A stretch of 64,000 nt of DNA from Fusobacterium naviforme (GCA_003014445.1 PYGH01000006.1:1-64000); one strand, 5' to 3'. Positions 53,179 to 62,641 are shown, numbered from the stretch's first letter. Numbers and translations: made by a program. Notes: generated from the letters alone by a model not told the origin.

Positions 53179-54449
53179 ATCGCCTCTCCTCCCCTCATAC
53201 GGCTGACTTTGACTGCCGTATCTCTTGCTGGCTGCTTTACTGCAGCTTCAGATTTTTTGTCCTGCAGCTTTGTCAGCACGGATTCTCTTCCATCTTCGGC
53301 AGTATGCTCCGGATTTTCTCTCTTCCGCGCCTCGAAGCGCTCGGCAAGTTCAAACGCATGCGCTTTGGTGTCATACCGGTAAGCATGATCGGAAAGACGT
53401 TCCTCCGGCATCACTTCACTCTTGTTGACGCTGGAAATGATATCCTGCAGTTCCTGTGCCTTGATTCCGCCATCATCCCTCATCAGCAGGACTTCATGAA
53501 TACTGGAGGGAAGAATAAAGAAATCGCCTCCAAGCTTTTCTGCTGCATCGTCCAGAAATCCGGGATACGCCAAGACGCCGGCGCCATAATTCATCCCCTG
53601 CACAGTGGCCACATACAATGTGTCCTCTGCTCCCGATTCCATTGGCATCCCCAGCACTTCGGAGATCGGTTTAATTACAGGCTGAAAAAGCTTAGGCGCA
53701 CTCTCACCGGCATCCGCTCTTAACTGTTCCGGGGAGACACCATAATGTTCAAGCATCTTATCGGTCAACAGTACGGTATTTCTGCCCAGCTCGTTCTCTC
53801 CGAGGAAGATACGATAGACTACAGAGAGATCCTCCATCTCCGTATGGGGAGCCTTCTCCAGGGTATCCTTGTTTCCGCCTGTCGGAACGATCTCCATGAT
53901 GAGTCTGTCCTTAATCTGTTCGTAATCATCAAGGGCAGAGAGATCAATCTTCTGCGCCATGCCGATTCTGTCGGCAATTTGATCCGCTGCGCGGGAAACG
54001 ATATCGTTAAAATCCCCTCCGTTCCTGACTTCTTCCTGCATGTCCGACAGGTTTACATTCACCTGAATACCGGAAGCTCTCTCGTGAATCGATACTTCCG
54101 TATGCTCTTCTTCCTGATGACTCACATCGTGTACAGCCATGGAAATGTTGTTGATACCCCGCTCATCCAGACGATCAATCAGTTCATCTGTCACACGGTC
54201 CGCAAACTGTTCCATATCCTCTGTCATTATTCCGCTGTTCTCCTTTCCATTGATTCCTTCCAGGAGCTCCTCCGGGGATTTTCCATAGAGGCTAACAAAT
54301 CCTGGAATTTCCTTTGCAAGCACTTCCCGCTTTCCCGCTTCAATCGCGCTCAGCGTAGTTCTTGACATGTTCATCCGCATGGCGGCGATATCCTGCTTCA
54401 TGCCCGCCGCCAGCCTCCATTCCTTCAGCCTTTCTCCAATAGAACGCAT
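53175..54449 (-). CDS. XRE-type HTH regulator with DUF5688 domain
   Basis: 424 aa from MRSIGERLKEWRLAAGMKQD (ATG 54449, GGAAAGGAGG upstream). Residues 1-60 form a lambda-like HTH (MSRTTLSAIEAGKREVLAKE). Residues about 155-400 match DUF5688 (VVYRIFLGENELGRNTVLLT, GGDFFILPSSIHEVLLM). A promoter with a CGGTT/AACCG palindrome lies upstream (54602-54630), a likely autoregulatory site. Confidence 0.78.
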   Translation of the reverse strand: MRSIGERLKEWRLAAGMKQDIAAMRMNMSRTTLSAIEAGKREVLAKEIPGFVSLYGKSPEELLEGINGKENSGIMTEDMEQFADRVTDELIDRLDERGINNISMAVHDVSHQEEEHTEVSIHERASGIQVNVNLSDMQEEVRNGGDFNDIVSRAADQIADRIGMAQKIDLSALDDYEQIKDRLIMEIVPTGGNKDTLEKAPHTEMEDLSVVYRIFLGENELGRNTVLLTDKMLEHYGVSPEQLRADAGESAPKLFQPVIKPISEVLGMPMESGAEDTLYVATVQGMNYGAGVLAYPGFLDDAAEKLGGDFFILPSSIHEVLLMRDDGGIKAQELQDIISSVNKSEVMPEERLSDHAYRYDTKAHAFELAERFEARKRENPEHTAEDGRESVLTKLQDKKSEAAVKQPARDTAVKVSRMRGGEAI

Positions 54450-54481
54450 GAATCTGCCTCCTTTCCAGAAATCCGGGCATG

Positions 54482-54522
54482 AAAAAAGCGCCAGCCCGCA
54501 GATCACTCCGCAGGTTGACGCT
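54482..54522 (-). terminator. terminator/attenuator ahead of the HTH-DUF5688 gene
   Basis: Minus strand: AGCGTCAACCTGC ... GCGGGCTGGCGCT then TTTTTC. It lies between the promoter at 54602-54630 and the gene. Confidence 0.7.
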
Positions 54523-54601
54523 CACGTCTATCGTTCCCTATTCTTTTGCAAAAGAAAAATAAATGGCCGCCGGCATTCGCCGTTTCCATTTATCTATCCT
54601 A

Positions 54602-54630
54602 ATACTATCACCGGTTTAGAACCGCCTCAA
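54602..54630 (-). promoter_or_regulatory. promoter with palindromic operator for the HTH-DUF5688 unit
   Basis: Minus strand TTGAGG, 17 bases, TAGTAT. CGGTTCTAAACCG (54612-54624) fills the spacer. The rest of 54523-54704 shows no gene. Confidence 0.6.
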
Positions 54631-54704
54631 TAGACAGCAGATAGACATTTTCTCAACATTCTTGAACATTTCTCACCTCCCGCCTTTATCCATCAGAATC
54701 TTGC

Positions 54705-55019
54705 TCAGATCCGGCTTAATAATGCCTGTAATCCCAAAATCAGACGGCGCCCAACGTAATAAAGTGCCCTCGGAATAACCGCAACAAGGACTGCAAAAAT
54801 AAATCCCTCCAGAAATACTGCATTGGTCACATCCCCGCAGAGTCGACTTATGACGACAATGAACAGGAAAATCGTGCCAAACAGGCCTGCAATATTGCAC
54901 ACGATAGCTCCTACAAACTCCAGAGACAGACCGAGAAGGCCAAGCAGCGCCCGAACTGGAAGCAGGACGATTTTCAGCATCAGTAGCAGCACAAACCCCA
55001 AAACGCAGAGCACCTTCAT
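54705..55019 (-). CDS. small ICE membrane protein (104 aa)
   Basis: ATG at 55019 (CAGGAGGTTGAAA upstream). Four hydrophobic stretches (MKVLCVLGFVLLLMLKIVLL; ALLGLLGLSLEFVGAIVCNI; FGTIFLFIVVISRL; FIFAVLVAVIPRALYYVGR). Conserved in position in this ICE family; function unknown. Confidence 0.68.
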   Translation of the reverse strand: MKVLCVLGFVLLLMLKIVLLPVRALLGLLGLSLEFVGAIVCNIAGLFGTIFLFIVVISRLCGDVTNAVFLEGFIFAVLVAVIPRALYYVGRRLILGLQALLSRI

Positions 55020-55252
55020 TTTCAACCTCCTGTCCGTCGTCCGGTTTCCCGAATACATTGCATATACCGGAGCATCGGGAATGATTTCTCATGCCCGTTT
55101 CGATCTGCACGTCGGGGACTATGCCGGCGACAACTGTTATCCGGACTTTGCTTCTACATAAATTATGAGGGAACTCTTTTATGAAATCCACAAGAACCGT
55201 GTCAGAATTCCTGACACGGTTCCTGTGTTACGTCAAACAAGCATCCACCTAT
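55020..55252. other. parB-membrane protein spacer, no gene seen
   Basis: No ORF with a ribosome site. Holds the 29-bp inverted repeat described below at 55194-55222. Confidence 0.4.
55194..55222 (-). terminator. perfect inverted repeat after parB
   Basis: GAACCGTGTCAG-aattc-CTGACACGGTTC: 12-bp perfect arms. Without a T-run on the minus strand it may be a factor-dependent stop, RNA stabiliser or a partition-type binding site. Confidence 0.55.
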
Positions 55253-56233
55253 TCAGGGTCTCTTCTGTCCCCGCTTCCATCGATCCAGAAGATCAAGGAT
55301 GACTTCTTTCCGCTTGTCCGTTTCCACTGTCTTAGAGAAATATTTGTCCAGCTCCCGCCTGGACAGCATGACCTTGCCATCGTCTTCCTTTGTTGAAACG
55401 GCATCATTCAGCACCTGCGTCACGCTGTATTCTGTCAGATTCTCGTAATTGAACTTTTTCAAAGCATCAAGCTGGGTTTTCTTGATCATTCCATTTTTCT
55501 GAATATAGGAAAAAAGGCTTCTTTGCAGGTCCTTGTCAAAATAGGAAATCTCCACAGCCAGTACGATAGATAGCTTTTTCTGATCGACCAGATTCAGAAG
55601 ATCGGGCGTAAGCTCTGTGAGACGGATATAATTTTTGACTTGCGTTTTCCCAAGACCGAATTCTTCTCCAGCTATTCTGGCACTTTCTATCTTCGGCCGC
55701 TCAGTGGCGGAAGTGACTCTCTGTCCATTTTTATCAATCCTACTATTGATACGTTCATCTTCATCTGACATCGGCCGCTCAGTGGCCAAAGACCTGCTAT
55801 GATTCAAGGTCTCATTCTTGTGTAGATCTGATCGATATCCCTGATGACGCATCACATCCATCTTCATCTTCAGGGAAAATGCCCGCTCACTCGGAAGGAT
55901 CTCCTCCCGCTGCATATTGGAGTCAACCATCGCGATGACGGCTTCATCATCCGTCATCTCCTTGATGATCGCCGGAACGGTGGTCAGACCCGCCAGCTTT
56001 GCCGCGTGCATTCTCCGATGACCGGAAATCATTTCAAATCCGCCCTGTTCATCCGGTCGGACAAGCATCGGGGTCAGGATTCCATTGTCCTTGATGCTCT
56101 GAACAAGGTCTTTCATCCGGTCATCATCGAGCACTTTGAAGGGATGATTCCGGAAGGGATGAATCTGACGAATGGAAATCTGCGTCGCTGCACTTTTATC
56201 CTGTGCGTTCATCGTTTTCTCCTTGTCCATCAT
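55253..56233 (-). CDS. parB: ParB-family protein of the ICE
   Basis: 326 aa. ParB/Sulfiredoxin-like N-terminal domain (GHRRMHAAKLAGLTTVPAII, then SNMQREEILPSERAFSLKMK), central HTH (EEFGLGKTQVKNYIRLTELT), C-terminal helical part. No parA is adjacent in the window. Start overlaps the DUF6462 stop (ATGA), so it belongs to the DUF6462 unit. Likely role: maintenance or regulation of the element. Confidence 0.88.
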   Translation of the reverse strand: MMDKEKTMNAQDKSAATQISIRQIHPFRNHPFKVLDDDRMKDLVQSIKDNGILTPMLVRPDEQGGFEMISGHRRMHAAKLAGLTTVPAIIKEMTDDEAVIAMVDSNMQREEILPSERAFSLKMKMDVMRHQGYRSDLHKNETLNHSRSLATERPMSDEDERINSRIDKNGQRVTSATERPKIESARIAGEEFGLGKTQVKNYIRLTELTPDLLNLVDQKKLSIVLAVEISYFDKDLQRSLFSYIQKNGMIKKTQLDALKKFNYENLTEYSVTQVLNDAVSTKEDDGKVMLSRRELDKYFSKTVETDKRKEVILDLLDRWKRGQKRP

Positions 56234-56604
56234 CTGTCTCCTTCATCAAGCCGGAAGGTCTGAAAGTATGCATCAAATATTTCCAGATTTACAAAGCAGG
56301 CTTTGTCTGCCTTATAAACCGCTCCGGCAGCATGCGCCATCTGTTGAAACTTGGACAGCCCCATGCTGTATAGTGCCGCTCCTTCCTTGTACCTGACGTA
56401 AATCTTTTTTCTCGCTGCCAGCGTTTCCCTCACGGCTTCTTTCCCGGTTTTCTTCTCTTGCGTTTTTCCGTTTCCTGTTCTGCCTCTCCCGGTTTTTCTG
56501 CTGATCGGTTTTTCCTCTGATGCTGCATAGGCTGCCGGTTTCATTCCAGGAGACAGCCTTCGTTCCATTTTAGCCATCGCTTTTTCCTTATCTGCTGCTT
56601 TCAT
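56230..56604 (-). CDS. DUF6462-family protein 3
   Basis: 124 aa from the ATG at 56604 (TTGGAGGAAAAGG upstream). Lys/Arg-rich first half, then the DUF6462 core YKEGAALYSMGLSKFQQMAH and NLEIFDAYFQTFRLDEG, similar to small excisionase/MerR-like HTH proteins. Third of three tandem copies. Confidence 0.72.
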   Translation of the reverse strand: MKAADKEKAMAKMERRLSPGMKPAAYAASEEKPISRKTGRGRTGNGKTQEKKTGKEAVRETLAARKKIYVRYKEGAALYSMGLSKFQQMAHAAGAVYKADKACFVNLEIFDAYFQTFRLDEGDR

Positions 56605-56863
56605 CCTTTTCCTCCAATCCCGGTCCTCTGCCGGTTTTCCTGTACTGTTTTCTGAGATACGACTCAAAGAGATCACGCCGAACAAGAACCATCTTTCCGT
56701 CAATCTTATAGATGGCTTCCGCTTCTTTTGCCAGCCGGGTAATCGTCTTCTCCGTCAGTCTGTAGTACGCGATTCCATCTGCATAGCGGAAGAAGCTGTG
56801 TCTTGCAAATTCCAGATCCTCATCGTCCAGCTGATCCGAGAACATCCAGAGTTTCCCGCTCAT
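56588..56863 (-). CDS. DUF6462-family protein 2
   Basis: 91 aa; RYADGIAYYRLTEKTITRLA, VRRDLFESYLRKQYRKTG. Overlaps both neighbours (17 and 4 bases). GGAGGAAAAGG before the ATG. Confidence 0.7.
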   Translation of the reverse strand: MSGKLWMFSDQLDDEDLEFARHSFFRYADGIAYYRLTEKTITRLAKEAEAIYKIDGKMVLVRRDLFESYLRKQYRKTGRGPGLEEKDESSR

Positions 56864-57153
56864 ACCTTTTCCTCCTTTCGCCGCCTCTCTTCTTTGCTCA
56901 AACCGCGCTTACCGATTCCCCTGGTCTTCTCATGAAAATTCTCGAGATAGGCATCGAAAATATCGCGGTTGATCAGCACCGTCCCTTCCATCCTGTAAAG
57001 CGCTCCAGCCCGATCCGCGAGCTCGATGAGCTTGCGGTGCGAGATGCTGTACACGACCTCCGCTTCCTGATAGCGAAGAAACTTTTTACGCAGCTTCTTC
57101 ACCTCTTCCCGGACTTCTCTTGGCCTTGTGATGTCCTGATACTCCTGTTCCAT
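56860..57153 (-). CDS. DUF6462-family protein 1
   Basis: 97 aa from MEQEYQDITRPREVREEVKK (ATG 57153, AAGGAGGAAATGT upstream). Core RYQEAEVVYSISHRKLIELA and LINRDIFDAYLENFHEK. First gene of the right-hand ICE operon; with the other two it may regulate excision or transfer. Confidence 0.7.
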   Translation of the reverse strand: MEQEYQDITRPREVREEVKKLRKKFLRYQEAEVVYSISHRKLIELADRAGALYRMEGTVLINRDIFDAYLENFHEKTRGIGKRGLSKEERRRKEEKV

Positions 57154-57272
57154 ACATTTCCTCCTTGTGGATTTGTGGGCAGATGCCCGAATAATAAGCA
57201 TCTGCGTCATCTGGTTTCTATTCAAACAGGGATAAAAGGCTTTTCAGCCTCTTTTCCTGCTGTCTGCACGCA

Positions 57273-57315
57273 AAAAGGCACCCCCTCTCAGATTGATTCT
57301 GAAAAGGAGTGCCTT
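57273..57315 (-). terminator. terminator-like hairpin in the leader of the DUF6462 operon
   Basis: AAAGGCAC(T)CC ... GGGGTGCCTTT arms around about 20 bases, followed on the minus strand by TTTG. Confidence 0.65.
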
Positions 57316-57446
57316 TAATGTTTTTGGAACTGGGACGTACGCTTTACTTTATACTGTCATCTGTTACGATGTACCGTCATTTGACTTTTTGTTGTACAAA
57401 TGTTGTAAATCCGGTGTCACTGCAAAAAATCGGCTTGGATTTGTTG
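57316..57446. other. junction region between ICE and lysS
   Basis: No gene seen. TACTGTCAT (57352-57360) and TACCGTCAT (57372-57380) are direct repeats 20 bases apart. GTTGTAAATCC (57411-57421) and GTTGTAAAAATCC (57443-57455) also repeat. These may be binding sites of recombination or regulatory proteins at the ICE end. Confidence 0.35.
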
Positions 57447-57477
57447 TAAAAATCCGCAGGTTTTCCGCCTGTGATTT
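57447..57477 (-). terminator. lysS terminator
   Basis: Minus strand: AATC-a-CAGG-cggaaaa-CCTG-cg-GATT then TTT, about ten bases after the lysS stop. Confidence 0.65.
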
Positions 57478-57485
57478 TCCCCGGA

Positions 57486-59468
57486 TCAATACAGCTTCGC
57501 GCCGGCCGGGATGTGGTTGTCCACCATCAGAAGATGGAGCTCTTCCTCGCCGTTTCTCTCGTTGACCGCGGACAGGAGCATGCCGCAGGAGTCGATCCCC
57601 ATCATCGCTCTCGGCGGGAGATTGGTGATGGCAATCAGGGTCTTTCCGACCAGCTCTTCCGGCTCGTAATAGGCGTGAATACCGCTTAAAATCACGCGAT
57701 CCGTGCCCGTACCGTCGTCCAGAACGAACTTTAAGAGCTTCTTGGACTTCGGAACAGCTTCGCACGCCTTTACCTTCACCGCCCGGAAATCGGACTTGCT
57801 GAAGGTGTCGAAATCGACCTGATCCGCAAACAGCGGCTCGATCTTCACACCGGTAAAATCGATCTTTTCGTTCGGGGTGAAGAACCCGGACTGATCAGAA
57901 ACAGCCTCCGAACTCTTCTCTTCGCCGGCCTTTTCGTCCGCATGTGCTTCATTGTTTTCAGACTTGAGGGTCTTCATTGTCGGGAACAGAATCACATCGC
58001 GTATTGCCGCAGAATTGGTCAAAAGCATCACCAGTCTGTCGATGCCATAGCCGATGCCCCCTGTCGGCGGCATACCGATATTCAGCGCATTCAGGAAATC
58101 CTCATCCGTGTGATTCGCCTCTTCATCGCCTGCAGCTGCCAGTGCATCCTGCGCCTTGAAGCGCTCACGCTGATCAATCGGATCATTCAGCTCAGAGTAG
58201 GCATTGCACATCTCGCGCCCGTAGATGTAGAGCTCAAAGCGCTGCACGTACTCCGGATCGTCGGGCTTCTTCTTGGTCAGCGGAGAGATCTCGATCGGAT
58301 GATCCATGACAAAGGTCGGCTGTATCATCTTCTCCTCACAGAATTCATCAAAGAAGAGATTCAGGATGTCGCCGCGCTTATGATGCGGCTCATACTGTAC
58401 ATGGTGCTGATCCGCGACGGCCTTTGCTTCCTCAGTCGTCGTGATGGTGCCAAAATCCACCCCGGAGTGCTCCTTTACCGCGTCGATCATGGTGATACGC
58501 CTGAAGGGTTTACCGAGATCTATCTCCACATCATGGTAGGTCACCATCGTCGTTCCGTTCACTTCCTGCGCGACGTAACGGAACATGTTTTCGGTGAGAT
58601 CCATCATCCCATTGTAATCTGTGTACGCCTGATAGAGCTCCATCAGAGTGAACTCCGGATTATGCCTCGTATCGAGCCCCTCGTTGCGGAACACTCTGCC
58701 GATCTCATAGACGCGCTCCAGCCCGCCGACAATGAGGCGCTTTAAGTAGAGCTCCAGAGAGATGCGAAGCTTCACATCCTCATTCAACGCATTGTAGTGC
58801 GTCTCAAAGGGACGTGCAGCGGCACCGCCGGCATTTGGAACCAGCATCGGCGTCTCTACCTCCATGAAGCCCAGTCCGTCCAGATAGCGCCGAATAGAGG
58901 AAAGGATCTTTGAGCGTTTCACAAAGGTCTCTCGCACCTCCGGATTCATCGCGAGATCCAGGTAGCGCTGGCGGTAGCGCGTATCGGTGTCTGTGAGACC
59001 ATGGTACTTCTCCGGCAGCGGCTTCATGCTCTTCGCAAGCAGTATCACCTCTGTCGCATGAATGGATATCTCTCCGGTCTTTGTCTTAAATACGGTGCCC
59101 CGGACGCCGATGATATCTCCTATATCCAGCTTCTTGAAGTCCTTATAGGCGTCCTCTCCAACGCTGTCACGCGCGACATAGGACTGAATATCCCCCCTGA
59201 GATCCCTGACACTGCAGAAGGAGGCCTTGCCCATGATGCGCTTTGACATCATGCGCCCGGCCACGCTGACCATCTTGCCTTCATAGCTCTCATATGCTTC
59301 CTTAATATCCAAGGAATGCTCTGTCGCATCATAGGTCGTGATCTCAAAGGGATCCCGTCCCTCTGCCTGAAGCTCCCGGAGCTTCTCCAGCCGCACCTGC
59401 ATCAGCTGATTCATATCCTGCTCCGGTGCTGCCTGCTGCTCTGTCTTCTTCCCGTTTACTTCACTCAT
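57486..59468 (-). CDS. lysS: lysyl-tRNA synthetase (class II) with C-terminal tRNA-binding domain
   Basis: 660 aa against about 500 for plain bacterial LysRS. OB-fold anticodon domain (about 55-160), class II core with motif 2 near 260 ([20 protein letters not shown]) and motif 3 near 473 ([12 protein letters not shown]), a Glu-rich linker near 510-545, then a Trbp111/EMAPII-like tRNA-binding domain ([39 protein letters not shown]). The extra domain should increase tRNA affinity. Start overlaps the greA stop by eight bases. Confidence 0.95.
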   Translation of the reverse strand: MSEVNGKKTEQQAAPEQDMNQLMQVRLEKLRELQAEGRDPFEITTYDATEHSLDIKEAYESYEGKMVSVAGRMMSKRIMGKASFCSVRDLRGDIQSYVARDSVGEDAYKDFKKLDIGDIIGVRGTVFKTKTGEISIHATEVILLAKSMKPLPEKYHGLTDTDTRYRQRYLDLAMNPEVRETFVKRSKILSSIRRYLDGLGFMEVETPMLVPNAGGAAARPFETHYNALNEDVKLRISLELYLKRLIVGGLERVYEIGRVFRNEGLDTRHNPEFTLMELYQAYTDYNGMMDLTENMFRYVAQEVNGTTMVTYHDVEIDLGKPFRRITMIDAVKEHSGVDFGTITTTEEAKAVADQHHVQYEPHHKRGDILNLFFDEFCEEKMIQPTFVMDHPIEISPLTKKKPDDPEYVQRFELYIYGREMCNAYSELNDPIDQRERFKAQDALAAAGDEEANHTDEDFLNALNIGMPPTGGIGYGIDRLVMLLTNSAAIRDVILFPTMKTLKSENNEAHADEKAGEEKSSEAVSDQSGFFTPNEKIDFTGVKIEPLFADQVDFDTFSKSDFRAVKVKACEAVPKSKKLLKFVLDDGTGTDRVILSGIHAYYEPEELVGKTLIAITNLPPRAMMGIDSCGMLLSAVNERNGEEELHLLMVDNHIPAGAKLY

Positions 59469-59955
59469 TATCCTGATCCCTCGTAATTCCGAGCACCTTG
59501 TACTGTAACTCTCCGACCTGTGTCTCTACGCTCACGACCTCTCCGACCTTCTTTCCGAGCAGCTTCTGCCCGAGCGGAGACTCATTGGAGATCTTTCCCT
59601 CCAGAGAATCAGCCTCCGTGGAACCAACAATCTTGCAGTCCAGCTCCTCATCGACATCTAGATCCAGAAGCTTGACCATGCTTCCGATGCCCACCACATC
59701 GAGACTCGCCTCGTCCTCCACATAGACCTCGGCGTGCTTTAAGAGATTTTCCAGCTCGTCAATGCGCGCCTCGATATCGCGCTGTTCATCCTTTGCCGCA
59801 TCGTACTCCGCGTTCTCGGAGAGATCTCCCTGCTCTCTGGCCTCCTTGATCTTGTCAGCGATTTCCTTTCGCTTGTTGACCTTCAGATCCTGCAATTCCT
59901 CCTCGTAGCGCTTCAGTCCCTCATAGGTGAGGACATTTTTCTTCACTTCAGCCAT
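59461..59955 (-). CDS. greA: transcription elongation factor GreA
   Basis: 164 aa from [20 protein letters not shown] (ATG 59955, GAGGGAAGAATC upstream); the longer frame to 60018 has no site. N-terminal coiled coil with the acidic tip ([20 protein letters not shown]) and the C-terminal FKBP-like domain ([20 protein letters not shown]). Rescues backtracked RNA polymerase. Operon with lysS. Confidence 0.95.
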   Translation of the reverse strand: MAEVKKNVLTYEGLKRYEEELQDLKVNKRKEIADKIKEAREQGDLSENAEYDAAKDEQRDIEARIDELENLLKHAEVYVEDEASLDVVGIGSMVKLLDLDVDEELDCKIVGSTEADSLEGKISNESPLGQKLLGKKVGEVVSVETQVGELQYKVLGITRDQDNE

Positions 59956-60078
59956 GATTCTTCCCTCCGATGACGCCACGGCTCCGCCCTTGCGGCCGCG
60001 CAAATTTCTGCCTGCCACATGGCATGCAGCTCACAACACTGCCCACAATTTACAGACAAGTGGACAGACATGAACAAA

Positions 60079-60107
60079 ATTATATTAGAATTGAGATACA
60101 CTGTCAA
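60079..60107 (-). promoter_or_regulatory. consensus promoter of the greA-lysS operon
   Basis: Minus strand TTGACA, 17 bases, TATAAT: a perfect sigma-A promoter, overlapping the last codons of dusB. Confidence 0.85.
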
Positions 60108-61068
60108 CCGGAAACGCCCTGTTCAGTATCTCTGTGAGCGCACTCCGGCTTTCTGCCGTATTGACCTCATTTCGTATTCTGGCGGCCCCCGGTATTCCAT
60201 GCAGATAGGAGGCAATGTGACTGCGCATCTTGAGTATGCCCATGTGCTCTCCATCCTGCGCAATCTGCATCTCCATGTGCCTCAATATCATATGCTTCTT
60301 CTCCGCTTCACCCGGACGCGGCGGCACGACGCCATACTCCAGAAAGCTCCGTACCTCTGAGAAAAGCCACGGATTCCCTTCCGCACCCCGTGCGATCATA
60401 ATCCCATCGCAGCCGGTCTCCTCAAACATCTTCGCAGCCTCCTCCGCGGAATCAATATCCCCGTTTCCAATCACCGGAATAGAGACTGCCTCTTTTACCG
60501 CGCGGATCACGCTCCGGTCCGCCCGGCCCATATAATACTCCTCCCGCGTCCGTCCGTGCACCGCGATTGCCGCGGCTCCCGCCTGCTCCAGACGCTTCGC
60601 GAGCTCCGGTGCATTTCTGTTCGCCCGGTCAAAACCCGCCCGTATCTTCACAGTCACAGGCTTGCCTGCGCGTCGCACCATAGCCGCGATGATCTCCGCC
60701 GCGAGCTTCGGCTCTGTCATAAGTCTTGCGCCCTCGCCGTTATTCACCACCTTCGGCACCGGACAGCCCATGTTGAAGTCAATGATATCCCACGGTCCCT
60801 CGGAGAACTGCTCTGCCACCTCCGCACAGATCTCCGGATCCGAGCCAAAGAGCTGCACCGCAAGCGGACGGTCGCTCTCCACAGTGCGAAGCAGCGCTGC
60901 GGTTCCCCGGTTTTTGTAGTGAACTGCCTTGGCACTGACCATCTCTGTCACAGCGAGCTCACAGCCCTGCTCTCTGCAAAGAGTGCGAAAGGGCAGATCC
61001 GACACCCCTGCCATCGGAGCAAGTATGATCCCATGCTTTAATTCGATATTTCCTATTCTCACTGTCAC
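60085..61068 (-). CDS. dusB: tRNA-dihydrouridine synthase DusB
   Basis: 327 aa; TIM barrel start GIILAPMAGVSDLPFRTLCR, catalytic Cys near residue 101 (NMGCPVPKVVNNGEGARLM), FMN phosphate region (GNGDIDSAEEAAKMFEETG, GIMIARGAEGNPWLF). Reduces uridines in tRNA D-loops. GTG start overlaps the stop of the DUF6145 gene (GTGA). Confidence 0.93.
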   Translation of the reverse strand: MTVRIGNIELKHGIILAPMAGVSDLPFRTLCREQGCELAVTEMVSAKAVHYKNRGTAALLRTVESDRPLAVQLFGSDPEICAEVAEQFSEGPWDIIDFNMGCPVPKVVNNGEGARLMTEPKLAAEIIAAMVRRAGKPVTVKIRAGFDRANRNAPELAKRLEQAGAAAIAVHGRTREEYYMGRADRSVIRAVKEAVSIPVIGNGDIDSAEEAAKMFEETGCDGIMIARGAEGNPWLFSEVRSFLEYGVVPPRPGEAEKKHMILRHMEMQIAQDGEHMGILKMRSHIASYLHGIPGAARIRNEVNTAESRSALTEILNRAFPVDSVSQF

Positions 61069-61424
61069 TCCGGACTCTCCCCCAGAAACACAACGCGGTA
61101 ATAGAGCTCCAGTTCCTCCAGAAGCTCCTGATGCTCAAAACGTGCCCGGGAAATCTTCATCCCGCTCGCAATATCATCGAAGAGATAATCTCCCTCCTCT
61201 GCCCGCACCTTAAAATGCAGGCTTCCATCCGGCTCAAATTCCAGTGTGAGTATCCCTCCCGCCTCCTCTGTAATTGTGACGCAGAGTATCTGGAGTTCCC
61301 GGCGTATCTGCTCCGGCAGGCTTGTAAATTCCGGATTCAGATAATACTTCCGGTGATAGGAATTTGCTCCGCAGAGCACCAGACTCTCCTCTCCATTGCT
61401 GCTACGTTCCCTCTCTTCTCTCAT
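61065..61424 (-). CDS. DUF6145-family protein
   Basis: 119 aa from MREERERSSNGEESLVLCGA (ATG 61424). Core NSYHRKYYLNPEFTSLPEQI, TEEAGGILTLEFEPDGSLHF and GDYLFDDIASGMKIS is typical of Lachnospiraceae, where it often precedes dus genes. Function unknown. Confidence 0.8.
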   Translation of the reverse strand: MREERERSSNGEESLVLCGANSYHRKYYLNPEFTSLPEQIRRELQILCVTITEEAGGILTLEFEPDGSLHFKVRAEEGDYLFDDIASGMKISRARFEHQELLEELELYYRVVFLGESPE

Positions 61425-61514
61425 CCTCTCTCTTCCTCTTATCTGAGTGAGCGGAGCATCTCCCGCCCTGTAAACTTCGCCGGTGCATTCTTTTTCCGGC
61501 TCCGCACCTGAGAC

Positions 61515-61559
61515 AAAATGTCCAGACGCGGCCACAGTGCTCCTGTGCGTGTCTGGACA
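61515..61559 (-). terminator. pfkA terminator
   Basis: Minus strand: TGTCCAGACACG ... CGCGTCTGGACA then TTTTGT; about 60 bases past the pfkA stop. Confidence 0.75.
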
Positions 61560-61617
61560 TATCATCATGCACCACAATGGACATATCCCACTGTATTCCG
61601 ACCGGCGGAGAATACTC

Positions 61618-62592
61618 TCATCGGGTCAGCTTCTTAGTCAGCGCCATCTGGTAATCCGGAATATCCTTCTCCATTCCCAGTGCCTCATCAATATCGAAGT
61701 CGCAGAACTCCCCGTTCTTGTATGCCACAAGCCGGTTGGACTTTCCCTCCATCAGAAGATCCACGGCCTTGGCCCCCATAATGGACGCATAGAAACGATC
61801 CTTGCAGGAGGGCGAGCCGCCGCGCTGCATGTAGCCGAGTATCGTCGCACGGGTCTCAATTCCGGTTGCCGCCTCGATGCGCTTTGCCATAGAAGTGGAG
61901 TGACCGATGCCCTCCGCATTTACAATGATGAAATGCTTCTTGCCGCGCTTTCGGCTCTCGATAATGCTGTTGATGACCTCCTGCTCATTTCCATCGTAGC
62001 GCTCCGGCACGAGTATCGCGTCCGAACCCGTTGCGATTCCGCTCCAAAGGGCAATATAGCCCGCGTGTCGCCCCATGACCTCAATGATGGAGCAGCGCTC
62101 ATGAGAGGTGGAGGTATCGCGCACCTTATCGATCGCGTCAATCGCTGTATTTACTGCCGTATCAAAGCCTATCGTGTAATCCGTGCAGGCAATGTCAAGA
62201 TCTATGGTTCCCGGCACGCCTATCGTATTGATGCCGAATTCTGCGAGCTTTCCGGCTCCCCGGAAGGAACCGTCACCGCCAATTACAACAACGCCGTCAA
62301 TCCCCTGTTTTCTGCAGATCTCGGCCGCCTTTTTCTGCCCCTCCTCGGTTGTCATCTCCTGGCAGCGCGCGGTATAGAGCATAGTACCTCCGCGGTTGAT
62401 GATATCTGCCACACTGGTGGCATCCATATCCCGGAACTCCTCCTCAAGGAGCCCTGTATACCCCCTCATGATGCCCTTGACTCTCAGGCCGTAGCTCAGC
62501 GCCGTCCTCGTCACGGCGCGTATCGCCGCATTCATACCGGGCGCATCGCCGCCGCTCGTGAGCACACCTATTGTCTTGATTGTCTTTGCCAT
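61618..62592 (-). CDS. pfkA: 6-phosphofructokinase (ATP type)
   Basis: 324 aa. ATP-binding GGDAPGMNAAIRAV, GGDGSFRGAGKLA, catalytic Asp in PGTIDLDIACTDYTIGF, and MGRHAGYIALWSG. Gly in the GGDGS and PGT positions indicates ATP, not pyrophosphate, as donor. CAAGGAGG stands before the ATG. Glycolysis. Confidence 0.95.
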   Translation of the reverse strand: MAKTIKTIGVLTSGGDAPGMNAAIRAVTRTALSYGLRVKGIMRGYTGLLEEEFRDMDATSVADIINRGGTMLYTARCQEMTTEEGQKKAAEICRKQGIDGVVVIGGDGSFRGAGKLAEFGINTIGVPGTIDLDIACTDYTIGFDTAVNTAIDAIDKVRDTSTSHERCSIIEVMGRHAGYIALWSGIATGSDAILVPERYDGNEQEVINSIIESRKRGKKHFIIVNAEGIGHSTSMAKRIEAATGIETRATILGYMQRGGSPSCKDRFYASIMGAKAVDLLMEGKSNRLVAYKNGEFCDFDIDEALGMEKDIPDYQMALTKKLTR

Positions 62593-62641
62593 AAGGGAAC
62601 CTCCTTGAAGTCCTCTGTTTTTCCTCTCTTAAATCCCTATC

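Noticed and set aside
54823-55161. Plus-strand ORF ending in a plausible-looking HARFDLHVGDYAGDNCYPDF stretch
   Set aside because: Most of it is antisense to the small membrane protein gene and there is no start signal; the tail is interesting but unsupported.
57316-57446. tRNA gene as ICE integration target
   Set aside because: No cloverleaf or CCA-type end can be folded here; the neighbour is lysS, not a tRNA.
57942-58745. 267-codon plus-strand ORF inside lysS
   Set aside because: Lies fully antisense to the conserved LysRS catalytic core; no ribosome site.
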